64,000 bases of DNA, taken from positions 53,825,466 through 53,889,465 of the forward strand of contig OZ020611.1 of assembly GCA_963971575.1 (NCBI GenBank). Direction: 5' to 3'. The stretch is from Liopterus haemorrhoidalis. Lineage: Eukaryota > Arthropoda > Insecta > Coleoptera > Dytiscidae. The notes beneath the pieces are model-generated. The model was given only the letters and a program-made list of their open reading frames with translations. It made no database searches and had not been told where the DNA came from. Within the stretch, counting starts at the first letter, position 1. Each line of letters begins with the position of its first letter. Position numbers and translations under genes: made by a program. Of the stretch, positions 44,328 through 54,626 are shown piece by piece.

Positions 44328-45596
44328 GATTCACGGTAAGTTCATCGAAAATCAATTCATCGAAAATCAATTCATCGAAAATCAATTCATCGAAAATCAA
44401 TTCATCAAAAATCAATTCATCGAAAATCAATTCATCGAAAATCAATTCATCGAAAATCAATTCATCGAAAATCAATTCATCGAATGATCAATTCATCGAA
44501 AAAAAAATATTTTGTAAATATTTGAGAGGAATGCCGAGGGGATCGGAAAGCCAAAAAAGCAGTGGTCAATAAAAGTTGACAGACTACACTTATTAAATAA
44601 CTATCATACGTGGTCTATTAATAATTTTTAAATTTTCCATTCAGAAAATACGCCAGGTAAAAGATACCTGTTGGATTATTTTGAAATCGAACAGGGCTAA
44701 AAATGGTATTTCCCCATCTGTTAAGTCTTAAGGGTTTTGTGTTATGTACATAGTTTTACTATTCATATTTACTATACCACACATGATTTGTTCAATGTAC
44801 GGTGATTCTAAACAGGTGGCATTGTTATGTTAGTGTGAGTTTGTTTTGTCATTAAACTAGATGATGGGTAGCTCGCTTCGCTCGGCTTCTTCTAACCAAA
44901 CCCTTACTAACCTAACCTAACCTAAGATAGTGTTTTGACATTAAACTAGAAGATGGGTAGCTCGCTTCGCTCGGCTTCTTCTAACAAAACCCTTACTAAC
45001 CTAACCTAACCTAAAATAGTGCTTTGTTCTTAAACTAGAAGATGGGTAACTCGCTCCGCTCGGTTTTAGACTTTTACTAACTAAATCTAACTTAATTACC
45101 TTGTTTTTAGGCGCATAGTACTTTATTTTCCCCCATATTAGCCCAATTAAAATGCGTATCATTGTGTATGAATTTATAAAAATTATTTGCGTGCAATCGC
45201 CCATAACCTGTCTTATTAAACCTTAAAAACAAAACATTTATTTCTTTTATTATATAAGTTTTCTTATTATATTTCTTTATTTATATTCAAACACTATGTC
45301 ACTTTATTTACCTTTTTTTAAACCATATAAAAAATTTTACGCAATTATTTCTTAGTCTGTCTACTTTTATTGACCACTGCTCTTTTGACTTTCCGATCCC
45401 CTCGGCATTCCTCTCAAATATTTACAAAATATTTTTTTTCGATGAATTGATCATTCGATGAATTGATTTTCGATGAATTGATTTTCGATGAATTGATTTT
45501 CGATGAATTGATTTTCGATGAATTGATTTTCGATGAATTGATTTTCAATGAATTGATTTTCGATGAATTGATTTTCGATGAACTCGTCGGTTACCG
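44328..45596. mobile_element. Fold-back element with 15-bp tandem-repeat arms
   Basis: The left arm has nine head-to-tail TTCATCGAAAATCAA units (44,341-44,475) plus variants. The right arm has the inverted array (45,439-45,590). Just inside each array about 85 bp are also inverted (GAGGGGATCGGAAAG and complement). A possible 8-bp duplication AAAAATAT lies at 44,320-44,327 and 45,597-45,604. The centre includes about 2.5 copies of an 89-bp tandem unit. No transposase is present. Confidence 0.8.
44849..45075 (+). repeat. 89-bp tandem repeat with CCTAA runs
   Basis: Two full units and a partial third contain TAAACTAGAAGATGGGTAGC, TCGCTTCGCTCGGCTTCTTC and TAACCTAACCTAACCTAA. CCTAA is the complement of the insect telomere unit TTAGG, but only three units occur. 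The same unit is at 50,257-50,370. Confidence 0.8.
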
Positions 45597-45705
45597 AAAA
45601 ATATAGAGTTGAAAAAATACAGCGCGGGATAAGTAGGTATAAACAAATATGTATTTAATGGAAAAATAAATATTTTTACTTGCCCGACCTTAATATACCT
45701 ATAAG

Positions 45706-46696
45706 CAGTGTTGTAATGTATCTAGGTATTTGTATCTAGATACAGTAACTAGATACTGTGCAAGTATCTAGTTACTGCATCTAGGTACATTTTAAAATAT
45801 GTATCTGTATCTGTATCTAGATATTTAAATCAGTATCTAAGTATCTGTATTTCAGGTACTTTTTTCAGATACTTTCCTATTTTGTCTTTTTCAAGGTCTT
45901 TTATTTTTTATTTTTTTTTTATTTTTTATTTTTTATTTAAAAAAAAAGGAAAAAAATAAAAGTATGTTTTCCAAAATTTAATTAATTATATATAGAACTT
46001 GTATTTTATCATAATTCTCAAACTTATAATTTATTTATTTATTTAATTTATTTTTATCTATAAAATTTTAATAAAGTGTAATTGTATTACCAGCTCTGAA
46101 TAAATTTAAAAAAATAATAAATAAAAAAAAAATTAAATAATTTTATTAACAACGGTTAAGTAAAACAACCATTAAGTAATTATCTAATCTAAGAATAAGA
46201 ATTAATTTTAAAAATGTGAATTAAATAAAGAAAAATATAATAAATAAAATTGATGTTTTATTTTTGTCATCCTAAATACTCATTTAATAATCAGTAATTT
46301 ATTAGCGAACAAAAAATGTTCGAGATATCCGCTGAAATTGGAATAAAAAAGTGATTTTTTTAAAGATTACATAGGTATATAGTTAGTTAATATTTCTGAC
46401 ACACAGCTTCAAAGGCTATTTGTGTTTATTTTAAGAGTAATAATAGTGCATAACTTATTTTTTATTGTGAACAAATATATTCCTTGCTCTAGTTATTTCT
46501 TTTTTTTTGTGGTGTTTTCATTTTTCCGAAAGTATCTTAAAAGTATCTTGAAGTATCTAGATACATTGTTAAAAAAATGTATCTGTATCTAGATACTTTT
46601 TAAAATTTGTATCTGTATCTGCATCTAGATACATTTTTCCTCAAGTATCTGTATCTGTATCTAGATATATTTTCAAATGTATCTATTACAACACTG
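45706..46696. mobile_element. hAT-type element with 8-bp duplication
   Basis: Ends CAGTGTTGTAATGTATCTA and TATCTATTACAACACTG, and a perfect duplication CCTATAAG (45,698-45,705 and 46,697-46,704). Both sub-terminal regions are filled with GTATCTGTATCTAGATA repeats in opposite orientation, giving strong fold-back potential. The 991-bp interior is very AT-rich with no transposase frame. Confidence 0.88.
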
Positions 46697-46830
46697 CCTA
46701 TAAGGGGCAAGTATTGTAATCGCGAAAATTTTCGATGTCGAGATTTTGACTGATGACCACGTTTCATTGTCCAGGGAATCCAAAAAAACCTATTTTCGAT
46801 GTGCCGTCCGTATGTGTGTGTGTCTGTGTG

Positions 46831-46905
46831 CAGGGCCGCCCCTAGGCGGGGGCAAGTAGGGCACCTGCCCCAGGCCCCGCGCCTTTATGTGCCCCGCACT
46901 TTGAC
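46831..46905 (+). mobile_element. Truncated hAT MITE, left end only
   Basis: The first 75 bases match the left end of the MITE at 24,376 (CAGGGCCGCCCCTAGGCGGG), then stop at a (TA)n run at 46,910-46,950. No right end. Confidence 0.75.
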
Positions 46906-46917
46906 CGTATATTATAT

Positions 46918-46948
<31 letters not shown>

Positions 46949-46950
46949 AT

Positions 46951-47459
46951 ATACAGGTAACTCAAAAACGGTTCAACTTAAAAAGTTTGTTCTGGTGCTA
47001 AAAAATAGGGAGAAGCCTATTGTTTTTTATGAAAATCCGACACCGGAAACGGTAGTTATTAAACTTTAAAATTGTAGAAAATTCATAACTAGTAAACCAA
47101 GTCTTGAACAAAAATTTGTATAAAACATAATTTAATGTATTTTTGAAGATTTACCTAAATCTATTTATTTTTTTTTTTTATTTTTTTTTTATTATTATTT
47201 TTTATTATTATTATTATTTTTTTAATGGGAGGGCAAGTCTCGCGGAGGTCTCTCTTCGCCACTGGTTTTTAAATTTTAAATGGAGTATCAAACACATTTT
47301 TATTTTTGAAAAAGCAATTTATTCATTTTTTAGAAAATTAATTATTTTCTGCCAATGACGAAGCGCTCTTGGTAACAAGATTTTGGGAGAAGTGTATATG
47401 ACGTGGTATTGCGGACACGAAATGATGATGATGATGATAGTAATACTTATAAATAACAC
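46951..47459. other. Short spacer with T/A runs
   Basis: A TATACAGGTAACTC... phrase at 46,950 may start another element. Long T and A/T runs fill 47,165-47,225, followed by the GC-richer phrase GGGAGGGCAAGTCTCGCGG. No coding signal. Confidence 0.35.
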
Positions 47460-50005
47460 ATTGTTAGTAATGAAAAATACGTTTCTGAAATTGAAAAATA
47501 TGAATCCATTTATCAATATATTTTTTATTAATTTAATGAAGACTTGAATACGAAGCAAATGCAGAAAAAATCGCTGGGATTTAAATTTTATTGTAACGAA
47601 ATATTCGCAAATTATTTGGGTAAATTTGGTTTAAAAAAATTAAATGGAAGCTCCTAGTACTAGTAAAATGATTATCAAAAAACTGTTAAGTTTGATTTGA
47701 ATATAGAAAACAATCTTCTTAGCCATCCAGTATATTGTTGGCTTCTTACATTTGAAGACCCTGGGATAAGAAGGATTTAAGCCACAAAACTGAGTTTTTG
47801 AGTTATTTCATTTAGAATATTTTAGAAGAATCTATAAATCGTATGCACGTTATTACACAATTTTCAATATACGCAACATCTTTAATAGATTCAAAAATAT
47901 GTACTAGGATGGAAATAGTGAAAATAATGTTTACATGTTAATAATAATAAGGATTTTTGTTTAAACAATGAGGCATTTACCCTTTTTATATTAAAATATA
48001 TCATATTTTTTATGGCTTATATTCTTTTTATGCAAACAATAATAATTAATTATTTAATTACAAAACAATATTAATGTTACAATCAATAACAAGAAAAATG
48101 TCCCTCTAAAAAAATCTGTATTTTTTAAAATTAAATATTCAACTGACGGATGAATGTTTCGTTATAATCTAATAATAACAGGTGCCATATTAAATTGAGC
48201 TACTCTGGTTCTTCATTTTCCGGAAAATCATCATTAATTTCGTCAACTTCATTATTAAAGCCACTTAAACTGGTATAGAAGCCATGATGTATTGACGGTA
48301 TATATGGTAAAAGTTTCTTTGTCTTTAATTTTATTGAAATTAACTCTAATAGGGCCACATCGTACATCAGTTTCAATTATTTTAAATTATAACAAATTGA
48401 TCGACCCTTTTTCGCTATTTTACACATATTTTACAAACACAGTATTTGGATAATTGGTATCAAATTTAAAACAACGGACATAATTTTAAAGGCTCTTTGT
48501 CTATGAATAAGAACCCATCTTGAAAACTCTGTGGCTTATGACCTTATTCTGCAAATTTCAATGAAAAATATCTGAATGGCAAAAACAATATTTCGATTTA
48601 TTTCTGCCATCTGTTATTGAAATGTTAAATTATATTTTTGTGTAGCAAATATCGTTTTTACGATCATAATCCAATAAACAACTTAAAATTATACAAAGTG
48701 TGGCTTGTAGCCTTCTTATCCCAGGGTCTTCATTTATTAAATACCTACAAAACCATGAAATGTGTGAAAATTCACACTTCACATAAATTTTTAGGGTTTT
48801 GTAGGCATGCCCACCAAAAACCCTTATAACATCACTTATATGTCTGTCTGTCTGTCTATATATCTGTACGGTAGAAATTGAAGCCAAACGGCTGAATATA
48901 GAAAGTTGAAATTTGGCATACTTGTACAACTTTTTGACCCACATATAGGAAAACTATAGAGAGTTCAAAATATACAGCGCGGGATAAATATAAACAAATA
49001 TGCATTTAATAAGAAAATAAATATTTTTTAAAAATTTTGAGTGGTAAGTATACCACATGAAACCTCTTAATGCGTGGATTAACAAACAAATTTTTATTTT
49101 TGAAAGATCATTTTTTTTTATTGTATTCTTGCCAAAAATATGTCAAAAAACTTTTGTACCCCACCCTATCTCCCAAAAAGTTCTCCCAAAAATCTCCGTA
49201 ATGAATATAGTTGGGAACCGAAATAGTTCAACAGGAATTTTTGATCAGATACATTTTTCGAAAAATGTCGATTTATTTATGTCGTTGATAATTTTTTTTT
49301 TTTAATTTTTATTGTGTGGTATCAAAAGAAAGCTCTTAAGACGTAGATTACGGAACGATAGATAGTTTTTTGAAATTCGTTTCTTTTTAACACAAATTTA
49401 ACCAAAAATGTGTAAAAGTTCTTGTCCCGCACCCTTTTACCAAAAAGGGTAAAATAAAAATTTGAAAAAATTATAGGTAATGTATATTGATTGATCCGGA
49501 AACGTACGAGAGGAATTTTTGATCAGATTGTGTTTTTGAAAAATATGACAGTTTTTGTGTTTTCGAAAAAAATAATTATTTTTTTTTTTTCATGGTTAAA
49601 TTATAGCTAATAATATGGATTTTTTGTATTCATAGCGTGTATTCTTTTGGAATTGGTAAAAATAATATATTTTTTTAATAGTTGCGAACTGTGTTACTCA
49701 CACCACACACTCTACACTCTACACTGTAAAATATTTCTTATTAATCTAATGAAGACTTGCACACAAAGCAAATGCATAAATAAAAAAAAAAAAAAACGCT
49801 GGGATATTTGGTAAAATATTTAAATGTTGTTTAAAAAAATTAAATGGAAGCTCTTAGTTTTCAAATAACGAATAAAAGAGATTATCAAAAAAACTGTTGA
49901 TTTTGATGTGATAAATATACTTAGACATCCAGTATTATGTTGGCTTCTTACACCTGTTAAATGCCTGCAAAATCCTGAAATGTGTGAAAATTCACACTTC
50001 ACTTC
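47460..50005 (+). repeat. Family A, most complete copy with direct flanking blocks
   Basis: A flanking block (GAAGACTTGAATACGAAGCA ... ATCCAGTATATTGTTGGC ... GTGTGAAAATTCACAC) spans 47,460-48,785 with a TIR element inside. The core follows (48,785 to about 49,735), with the CTGT run, CGGCTGAATATAGAAAGTTG and repeated TTTTTGATCAGAT landmarks. The flanking block occurs again, in direct orientation, at 49,735-50,003. Core and blocks have no coding frame. Confidence 0.7.
47754..48731 (-). mobile_element. TIR element of unclear superfamily
   Basis: Inverted ends of 21 bp start GAAGACCCTGGGATAAGAAG, with a further ccaca match inside. The flanking 4 bp are ATTT on both sides (47,750-47,753 and 48,732-48,735). 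A minus-strand stretch (48,400-48,195) contains TDVRCGPIRVNF and, in another frame, YIPSIHHGFYTSLSGFNN, DEINDDFPENEEPE, then a stop; it may be the C-terminus of a transposase. I do not recognise the family. Confidence 0.7.
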
Positions 50006-50256
50006 AATTCTTTTATTTATAATGTTTTTTTTCTTCTTTTCTTAATGATGCCTGTCATCAAAATTTTCCCAGGCCGATGCAATTTGTCAGTTCTTTATTG
50101 CTTGTAATTGTCAAAAACAAACTAAATGTCAGAATGGAATAAAATTTGGTGTAGATTTACAACATCCCACTGCACACTGTGCATGCGTCACACACACGTC
50201 ATTTGTTCAATATACAGATGAAACAGGAGAGACTGTGCAGAACTTTTATTTATGTC

Positions 50257-50370
50257 ATTAAACTAGAAGATGGGTAGCTCGCTTCGCTCGGCTTCTTCTA
50301 ACCAAACACTTACTAACCTAACCTAACCTAAGATAGTGTTTTGTCATTAAACTAGAAGATGGTTTAGCTC
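50257..50370 (+). repeat. Second site of the 89-bp CCTAA-containing repeat
   Basis: One full and one partial unit of the repeat found inside the fold-back element at 44,849, with the same TCGCTTCGCTCGGCTTCTTC and CCTAACCTAACCTAA. No 15-bp arms are nearby. Confidence 0.75.
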
Positions 50371-52009
50371 GCTTCCAGAAATCATTGTTTTAGAGCCACT
50401 GACAATTCTTGAATTATTTAGTGTAGTCGTTATGTGCTGCCATCTGTATAGAGTTTGAAGGGGGATATTGTAAACATTGTCCTAAAATTTTACTGACTAT
50501 ACTGACATGTGGCAGAACATGTCAAGCACCCGGGTGCCAATGACCTTGGCTCGAGTTTTAGTTTTCTGGTACATTGGTGATGGCAGAAGATTGCAAAATA
50601 AATTACGAATACACCCGACTTCAAACGATCAGAAACTTCGTGTTCTAGCTGTAGATCAGCCGCCATTAGCTGTCAAACACATGACAGTTGGTGTTGAAGT
50701 AATACGCCTTTAAGCTTGCTAATTTTCAAATACGTGGTTCAAATAATAGAGTTTTATTTCCAATTTTGGTCATCTTATACTGTATTTGATACATACATTG
50801 TACATCGAGATGTACTTCCCGAGGGAAGACGGACAAAAAATGATTTTTTGCGGAGTTGTGTAGCAATCTATTCCCTGGTTATACCTAGAAACCAAATATG
50901 AGGCCGAAAAAATAAAAAAAAAACAGGTATAGCCTCCAATTTTATTAATACAGTTTTTAATTAGTAATTATAATGTTGTGTTTAAAATAATATTTAATGT
51001 TGTGTATAATTTTGTGTTTCAAAAATAAATAACTTACACCTTTTATTTAGATTTACTTATTTAAATTCCTTATTTATATGTTATATTAATGTATATGGAT
51101 TATTAAATATATATGTATTTCTTTGTTAATTGTAAAACTTTTGATAATATAAATAATAAAATATATTTAATACAATAATAATGGTAATTATAAACTTAAA
51201 TCAGATAGTAAAATTTAAATTTGGCTGTTGTTATTGTTTAGTTCATTGGTACATTCTTAGAGGGAACGTACTAATTTTTTTTGCTGCGAGTGTCCGTTCT
51301 TAATATATTGTGTTCTGTGATGTCACGTATCATATTTTACCAGCTCCATCTACGCTTAGGAGTTTGCACAAATTTTCATCCCGCCATCTTAAGTTTATTC
51401 GTGTTCTCTATACAAATTGATTCTATTTAGAAAAATAAATAAATAAAATAAAGGAGTCATAAACTGTTACAATAATAATTCCTATGTAGGTAATAAGCTA
51501 TTTTCGCAGCGGTAGTCCGTGAGTATTCATGAACTAGTACAAGCAGCACCCCTGACACTAATTTACGTTCTCACAGGTGTTACTGCAAGTGCAACCTCCT
51601 TACTAAATAATAACAACAATATTTACTACCAGACGTACATTTAAAATTTCATAAACTTAAGGTGCGATTTTATAATTTACAGAAACAGTAGGTATCCATG
51701 TTTCTTTAATTAACAATTACGTAAGGCAAATTCATCCTTAAATATTATTTATCACGGGGTATTGTTATTGAGAATAAATTCAAATAAATTAGAAATATGA
51801 ACAATCATTTTTATGTTCGAGGATAAAAGAGTTACGTAGCGTCTATATAATTCCTATTATTTTGTTAAATTATTACCTACTGTATGAACACAGTATGTAG
51901 TTCAGTGGTGCTAAAACCATATTTCGCGGGACACCTATGGCCCGTCGCACCTTTAAATATGGTCCACGTATGTGAAGATTTCATAATATATATATAATTA
52001 TTATTATTA
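50371..52009. other. Gene-free sequence
   Basis: An open stretch at 50,510-50,715 is less AT-rich (GCACCCGGGTGCCAATGACC) but lacks splice sites or a recognisable product. A hAT-like left end (CAGTGGTGCTAAAACCATAT) is at 51,903 with no right end. The remainder is AT-rich. Confidence 0.35.
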
Positions 52010-52011
52010 TT

Positions 52012-52290
52012 AAATAAAATTCTTATTTCATATTCGTCATATATTTATTAAAACAATTTATCGAAACGTTTCGATTGGTAATCCAATCATCCTCAGTCCA
52101 ATATTATTGTCAAATGTATAAAATGTATTTCCACATTAAAATGTTTGGAACGGACAGGAACGGTTAATCATAGTCTAGCCGAACGGTCTGTCCTATGAGG
52201 ACTGAGGATGATTGGATTACCAATCAAAACGTTTCGATAAATTGTTTTAATAAATATATGACGAATATGAAATAAGAATTTTATTTAATA
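52012..52290. repeat. Inverted repeat with Penelope-like terminal signature, second locus
   Basis: Near-perfect arms of about 95 bp (52,012-52,106 and 52,196-52,290) surround a 90-base centre. Each carries GAGGATGATTGGATTACC and AATCGAAACGTTTCGATAAA, the same hairpin-then-CGAAACGTT order as at 27.5 and 27.9 kb. It belongs to a related but distinct family. Confidence 0.6.
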
Positions 52291-52399
52291 CCCATATTAA
52301 TTTCGTCAAGAACTTTCTTTCGATATATATATATATTAATTTAGAATTTATTGGTATTAGTTACATTGACTATTAACCAGATAAGTATACAATTATAAA

Positions 52400-53720
52400 A
52401 GGTATAATATATAAGTAAATAATGTTATAAAAATATAAAATAATACAAGTATCCTATTAATACACATAATCTATCTTATTTACTAACTATATTCGTATAT
52501 TGTTAAAATTTATAAATTCATAAATAATTTTGAAAAGATTGATGTTATTAGTAATAAAGAATGCACTTTATAGAGGTAGGAAAAATAAGATTTTGTTGAC
52601 TAAGTTGACTAAACATGGAATTTTTATTATACTTCGGACAAGCAAATATTAAATGGTTCACATCTTCTATAATATTTGGATCGCATGTGCAAGCCGCTGT
52701 TCGGATCAAATTTAGTCTGTGAAAATGTTGTTTGACTTTCGTGTGATTAAAACGCATTCTGCATATCGTAGTGGTAAACTTTCTGTTCATGTCCGAAGTA
52801 AACCATCTGGAAGAAGGAATATTTGGTTGAAGACAACCATAAAAGGAACCCTTTGATGTCAAGCTGGTTCGGTATTCTTCATTCCATGAATTTCTGATGA
52901 ATTTAGTGTATAAACTATAGGCGTCAGTTATTTCAATAGGAATGTCCAAAGGCATTCCTGTAATTATGGCTTCTTTTGCCAAAATGTCTACCACTTCGTT
53001 GAAGATGATGTTGGAGTGTCCTTTGATCCAAATTATCTTGATTGTAACATTTAGATCCTTTTTAGAAGATGAATTATTTGAATGATATCGTAGATTAAGA
53101 TTGAATTTTTATGCAAGATCTTGGGATATTTTAATTTTTGTACTGTACTTTTGCTGTCTGTAAAGATTATATATCTATTATAATTTCTCAAATTATTTTG
53201 TATATATTCTAGGCATAATTTTATTGCAATAATTTCAGCAAAATAAATAGAGTAGTTACTACTCTATTTATTTTGCTACTCAGTAGTAGTCAGGAAGTTT
53301 AATTTTTTGAAAATGTTTTTTCATAGGATCCAGAAATGAACAACCAGTTCCTTTGATCGTTTTAGAAGCGTCAGTATATAGATGGTAACTATTTGGCCAC
53401 TCAGAGCCGCTGTAAGGGGGGCGGAGAGGGCGACGTCCCTGGGGCACTAAGGAGAAGGGCGCTGACGGGCTTGACTAAGGGGCGCCATTGCGAAAGCGAG
53501 GACCGAGAACCTTTTTTTTTGTTGCTCGTCATTTTTATTTTGAGAGGTGAGGACCTTTTTTTTTGCTCGTCACTTGAACCTTTTATTTGCCAAGGGCGCC
53601 AAAACACGGTTCTGCCCCTAGCGCAAGTTTTCCTTACTGCGGCTCTGTGGCCACTTCTCTTCAACCTTTTTAAGGAAAAGCTTATTGTTGCTAGGTAACA
53701 TAATATCATGAATGAAATAA
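52400..53720 (-). pseudogene. LINE remnant, RNase H to C-terminus
   Basis: Minus strand: VEEKWPNSYHLYTDASKT and KGTGCSFLDP (RNase H start, 53,690-53,300), IYFAEIIAIKLCLEY and IIFTDSKST (53,260-53,140), then IKIIWIKGHSNIIFNEVVDI (53,055-52,980). A continuous 148-codon tail (52,994-52,548) follows with RMRFNHTK and the motif CTCDPNIIEDVNHLIFAC. It resembles the older LINE at 24.3-25.4 kb. A hAT MITE at 53,402 cuts it just before the first RNase H Asp. Frameshifts show it is dead. Confidence 0.8.
53402..53647. mobile_element. hAT MITE inserted in LINE
   Basis: Ends CAGAGCCGCTGTAAGG and CCTTACTGCGGCTCTG. Perfect 8-bp duplication TGGCCACT at 53,394-53,401 and 53,648-53,655. Excision restores the LINE reading EEKWPNSYHLYTDA. 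Internal GGTGAGGACCTTTTTTTTGC units match 31,310-31,470. Confidence 0.92.
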
Positions 53721-53796
53721 TTATTAGGAAGCGAATATATAAAATATTTTATAAAAATGCTAAGGGTTTGATAAATAAATTCTCTGACTATACATA

Positions 53797-54183
53797 GTCT
53801 ATCTCAGATAGAGCGATAGTAATAAAATTTATTATTTGTAAAAAGTTATTGTTTTTTCACACAGAAGCGGCACACAAAATATGAATAGTTCGAAACGAAA
53901 TATTGCTAAGAAACAACCGAGTGTGCCGCACATCTTATATGGGAATACGAACTAGGGTTAAACACAATAGATCATAAAAATTTTACCCTAAAATTTTGAA
54001 GAAAAATATGTCACAGGCATGCGTTTAATGATATGATAAATATGGTCACAGGCGTGCGTTTAATAAAATGATAAATAGTAATATAGAAATACACAAAACC
54101 AATTTAAACGTGTTTAAAATGTGCACGCCACTGGTAACTGCCTGACAAAAAGATTTATTACTATCGCTCTTTCTGAGATAGAC
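53797..54183. mobile_element. TA-flanked MITE
   Basis: Inverted ends of about 29 bp (GTCTATCTCAGATAGAGCGA and complement, one indel or mismatch) are bounded by TA at 53,795-53,796 and 54,184-54,185, giving 387 bp. The interior has a GTCACAGGC(A/G)TGCGTTTAAT direct duplication. Tc1/mariner type. Confidence 0.75.
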
Positions 54184-54204
54184 TATAGCTAAAAATAATA
54201 TAAA

Positions 54205-54438
54205 TTAGAAAATTTTCAGTTCTTTGACGCATAGCCATTGTGGTATTTTTAATAATTTCTGGTGGTATTTGATCTCTTCCCTTATTCTTTGAATCATTTC
54301 TTGTTGAATTTGTGATCGATTTACATACACCTTATTTTTTAAATAATCCCATAAGAAGTAATATAGCGGAGTCAGATCGGGTGAACGGGGTGGCCAGTAT
54401 TTTATTGCCAAGTCAGAGTTAAAAGACCGTCCAATCAA
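54205..54438 (-). pseudogene. Tc1/mariner-like transposase C-terminal fragment
   Basis: The frame reads SDLAIKYWPPRSPDLTPLYY and FLWDYLKNKVYVNRSQI, then EEMIQRIREEI. The block W-P-P-R-S-P-D-L-T-P-x-x-[YF]-F-L-W is the motif around the third catalytic position in the IS630/Tc1/mariner superfamily (SPDLTP with a Tyr in the place of the usual final Asp/Glu). It is a different type from the mariner piece at 26.4 kb. No N-terminal part is present. Confidence 0.8.
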
Positions 54439-54626
54439 TTTTTGTGGAAAATTAACATTTAATCACTGTCTCACAGTAAATGAAAAATGTGAGGGGGGGC
54501 CATTCAACTGCAAAATCATAGCCGGTCTTGAAATAAAAAAAAAAAAAAAAAAATCAGTATTAAAATTTTGTTTAAAAAAATGGTCCAAATAAATGTATTC
54601 CCATAAGACCCTACCAAACGTTGATT

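Larger units (their letters stand above)
44262..45697 (+). repeat. Family A fragment split by a fold-back element
   Basis: Left piece 44,262-44,327 (GTTGAAATTTGGCACGCTTA, CACATATAGG) and right piece 45,597-45,697 (ACAGCGCGGGATAA, ATAAACAAATATGTATTTAA) join to match 48,900-49,030 once the fold-back element and one 8-bp duplication are removed. Confidence 0.7.

Noticed and set aside
44248..44475. Open frame encoding repeated IFDEL units
   Set aside because: It is a translation of the 15-bp tandem array in the fold-back arm; frame stays open because the unit is a multiple of three.
44895..44925. Telomeric (TTAGG)n array
   Set aside because: Only three CCTAA units within an 89-bp repeat; too short to be a telomere tract.
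44341..45590. CRISPR-like appearance of regularly spaced repeats
   Set aside because: Units are contiguous 15-mers with no unique spacers, and the host is a eukaryote.
50507..50713. Less AT-rich 68-codon frame
   Set aside because: GTG start, no recognisable product and no splice sites in matching phase; may be an old pseudogene but cannot be supported.
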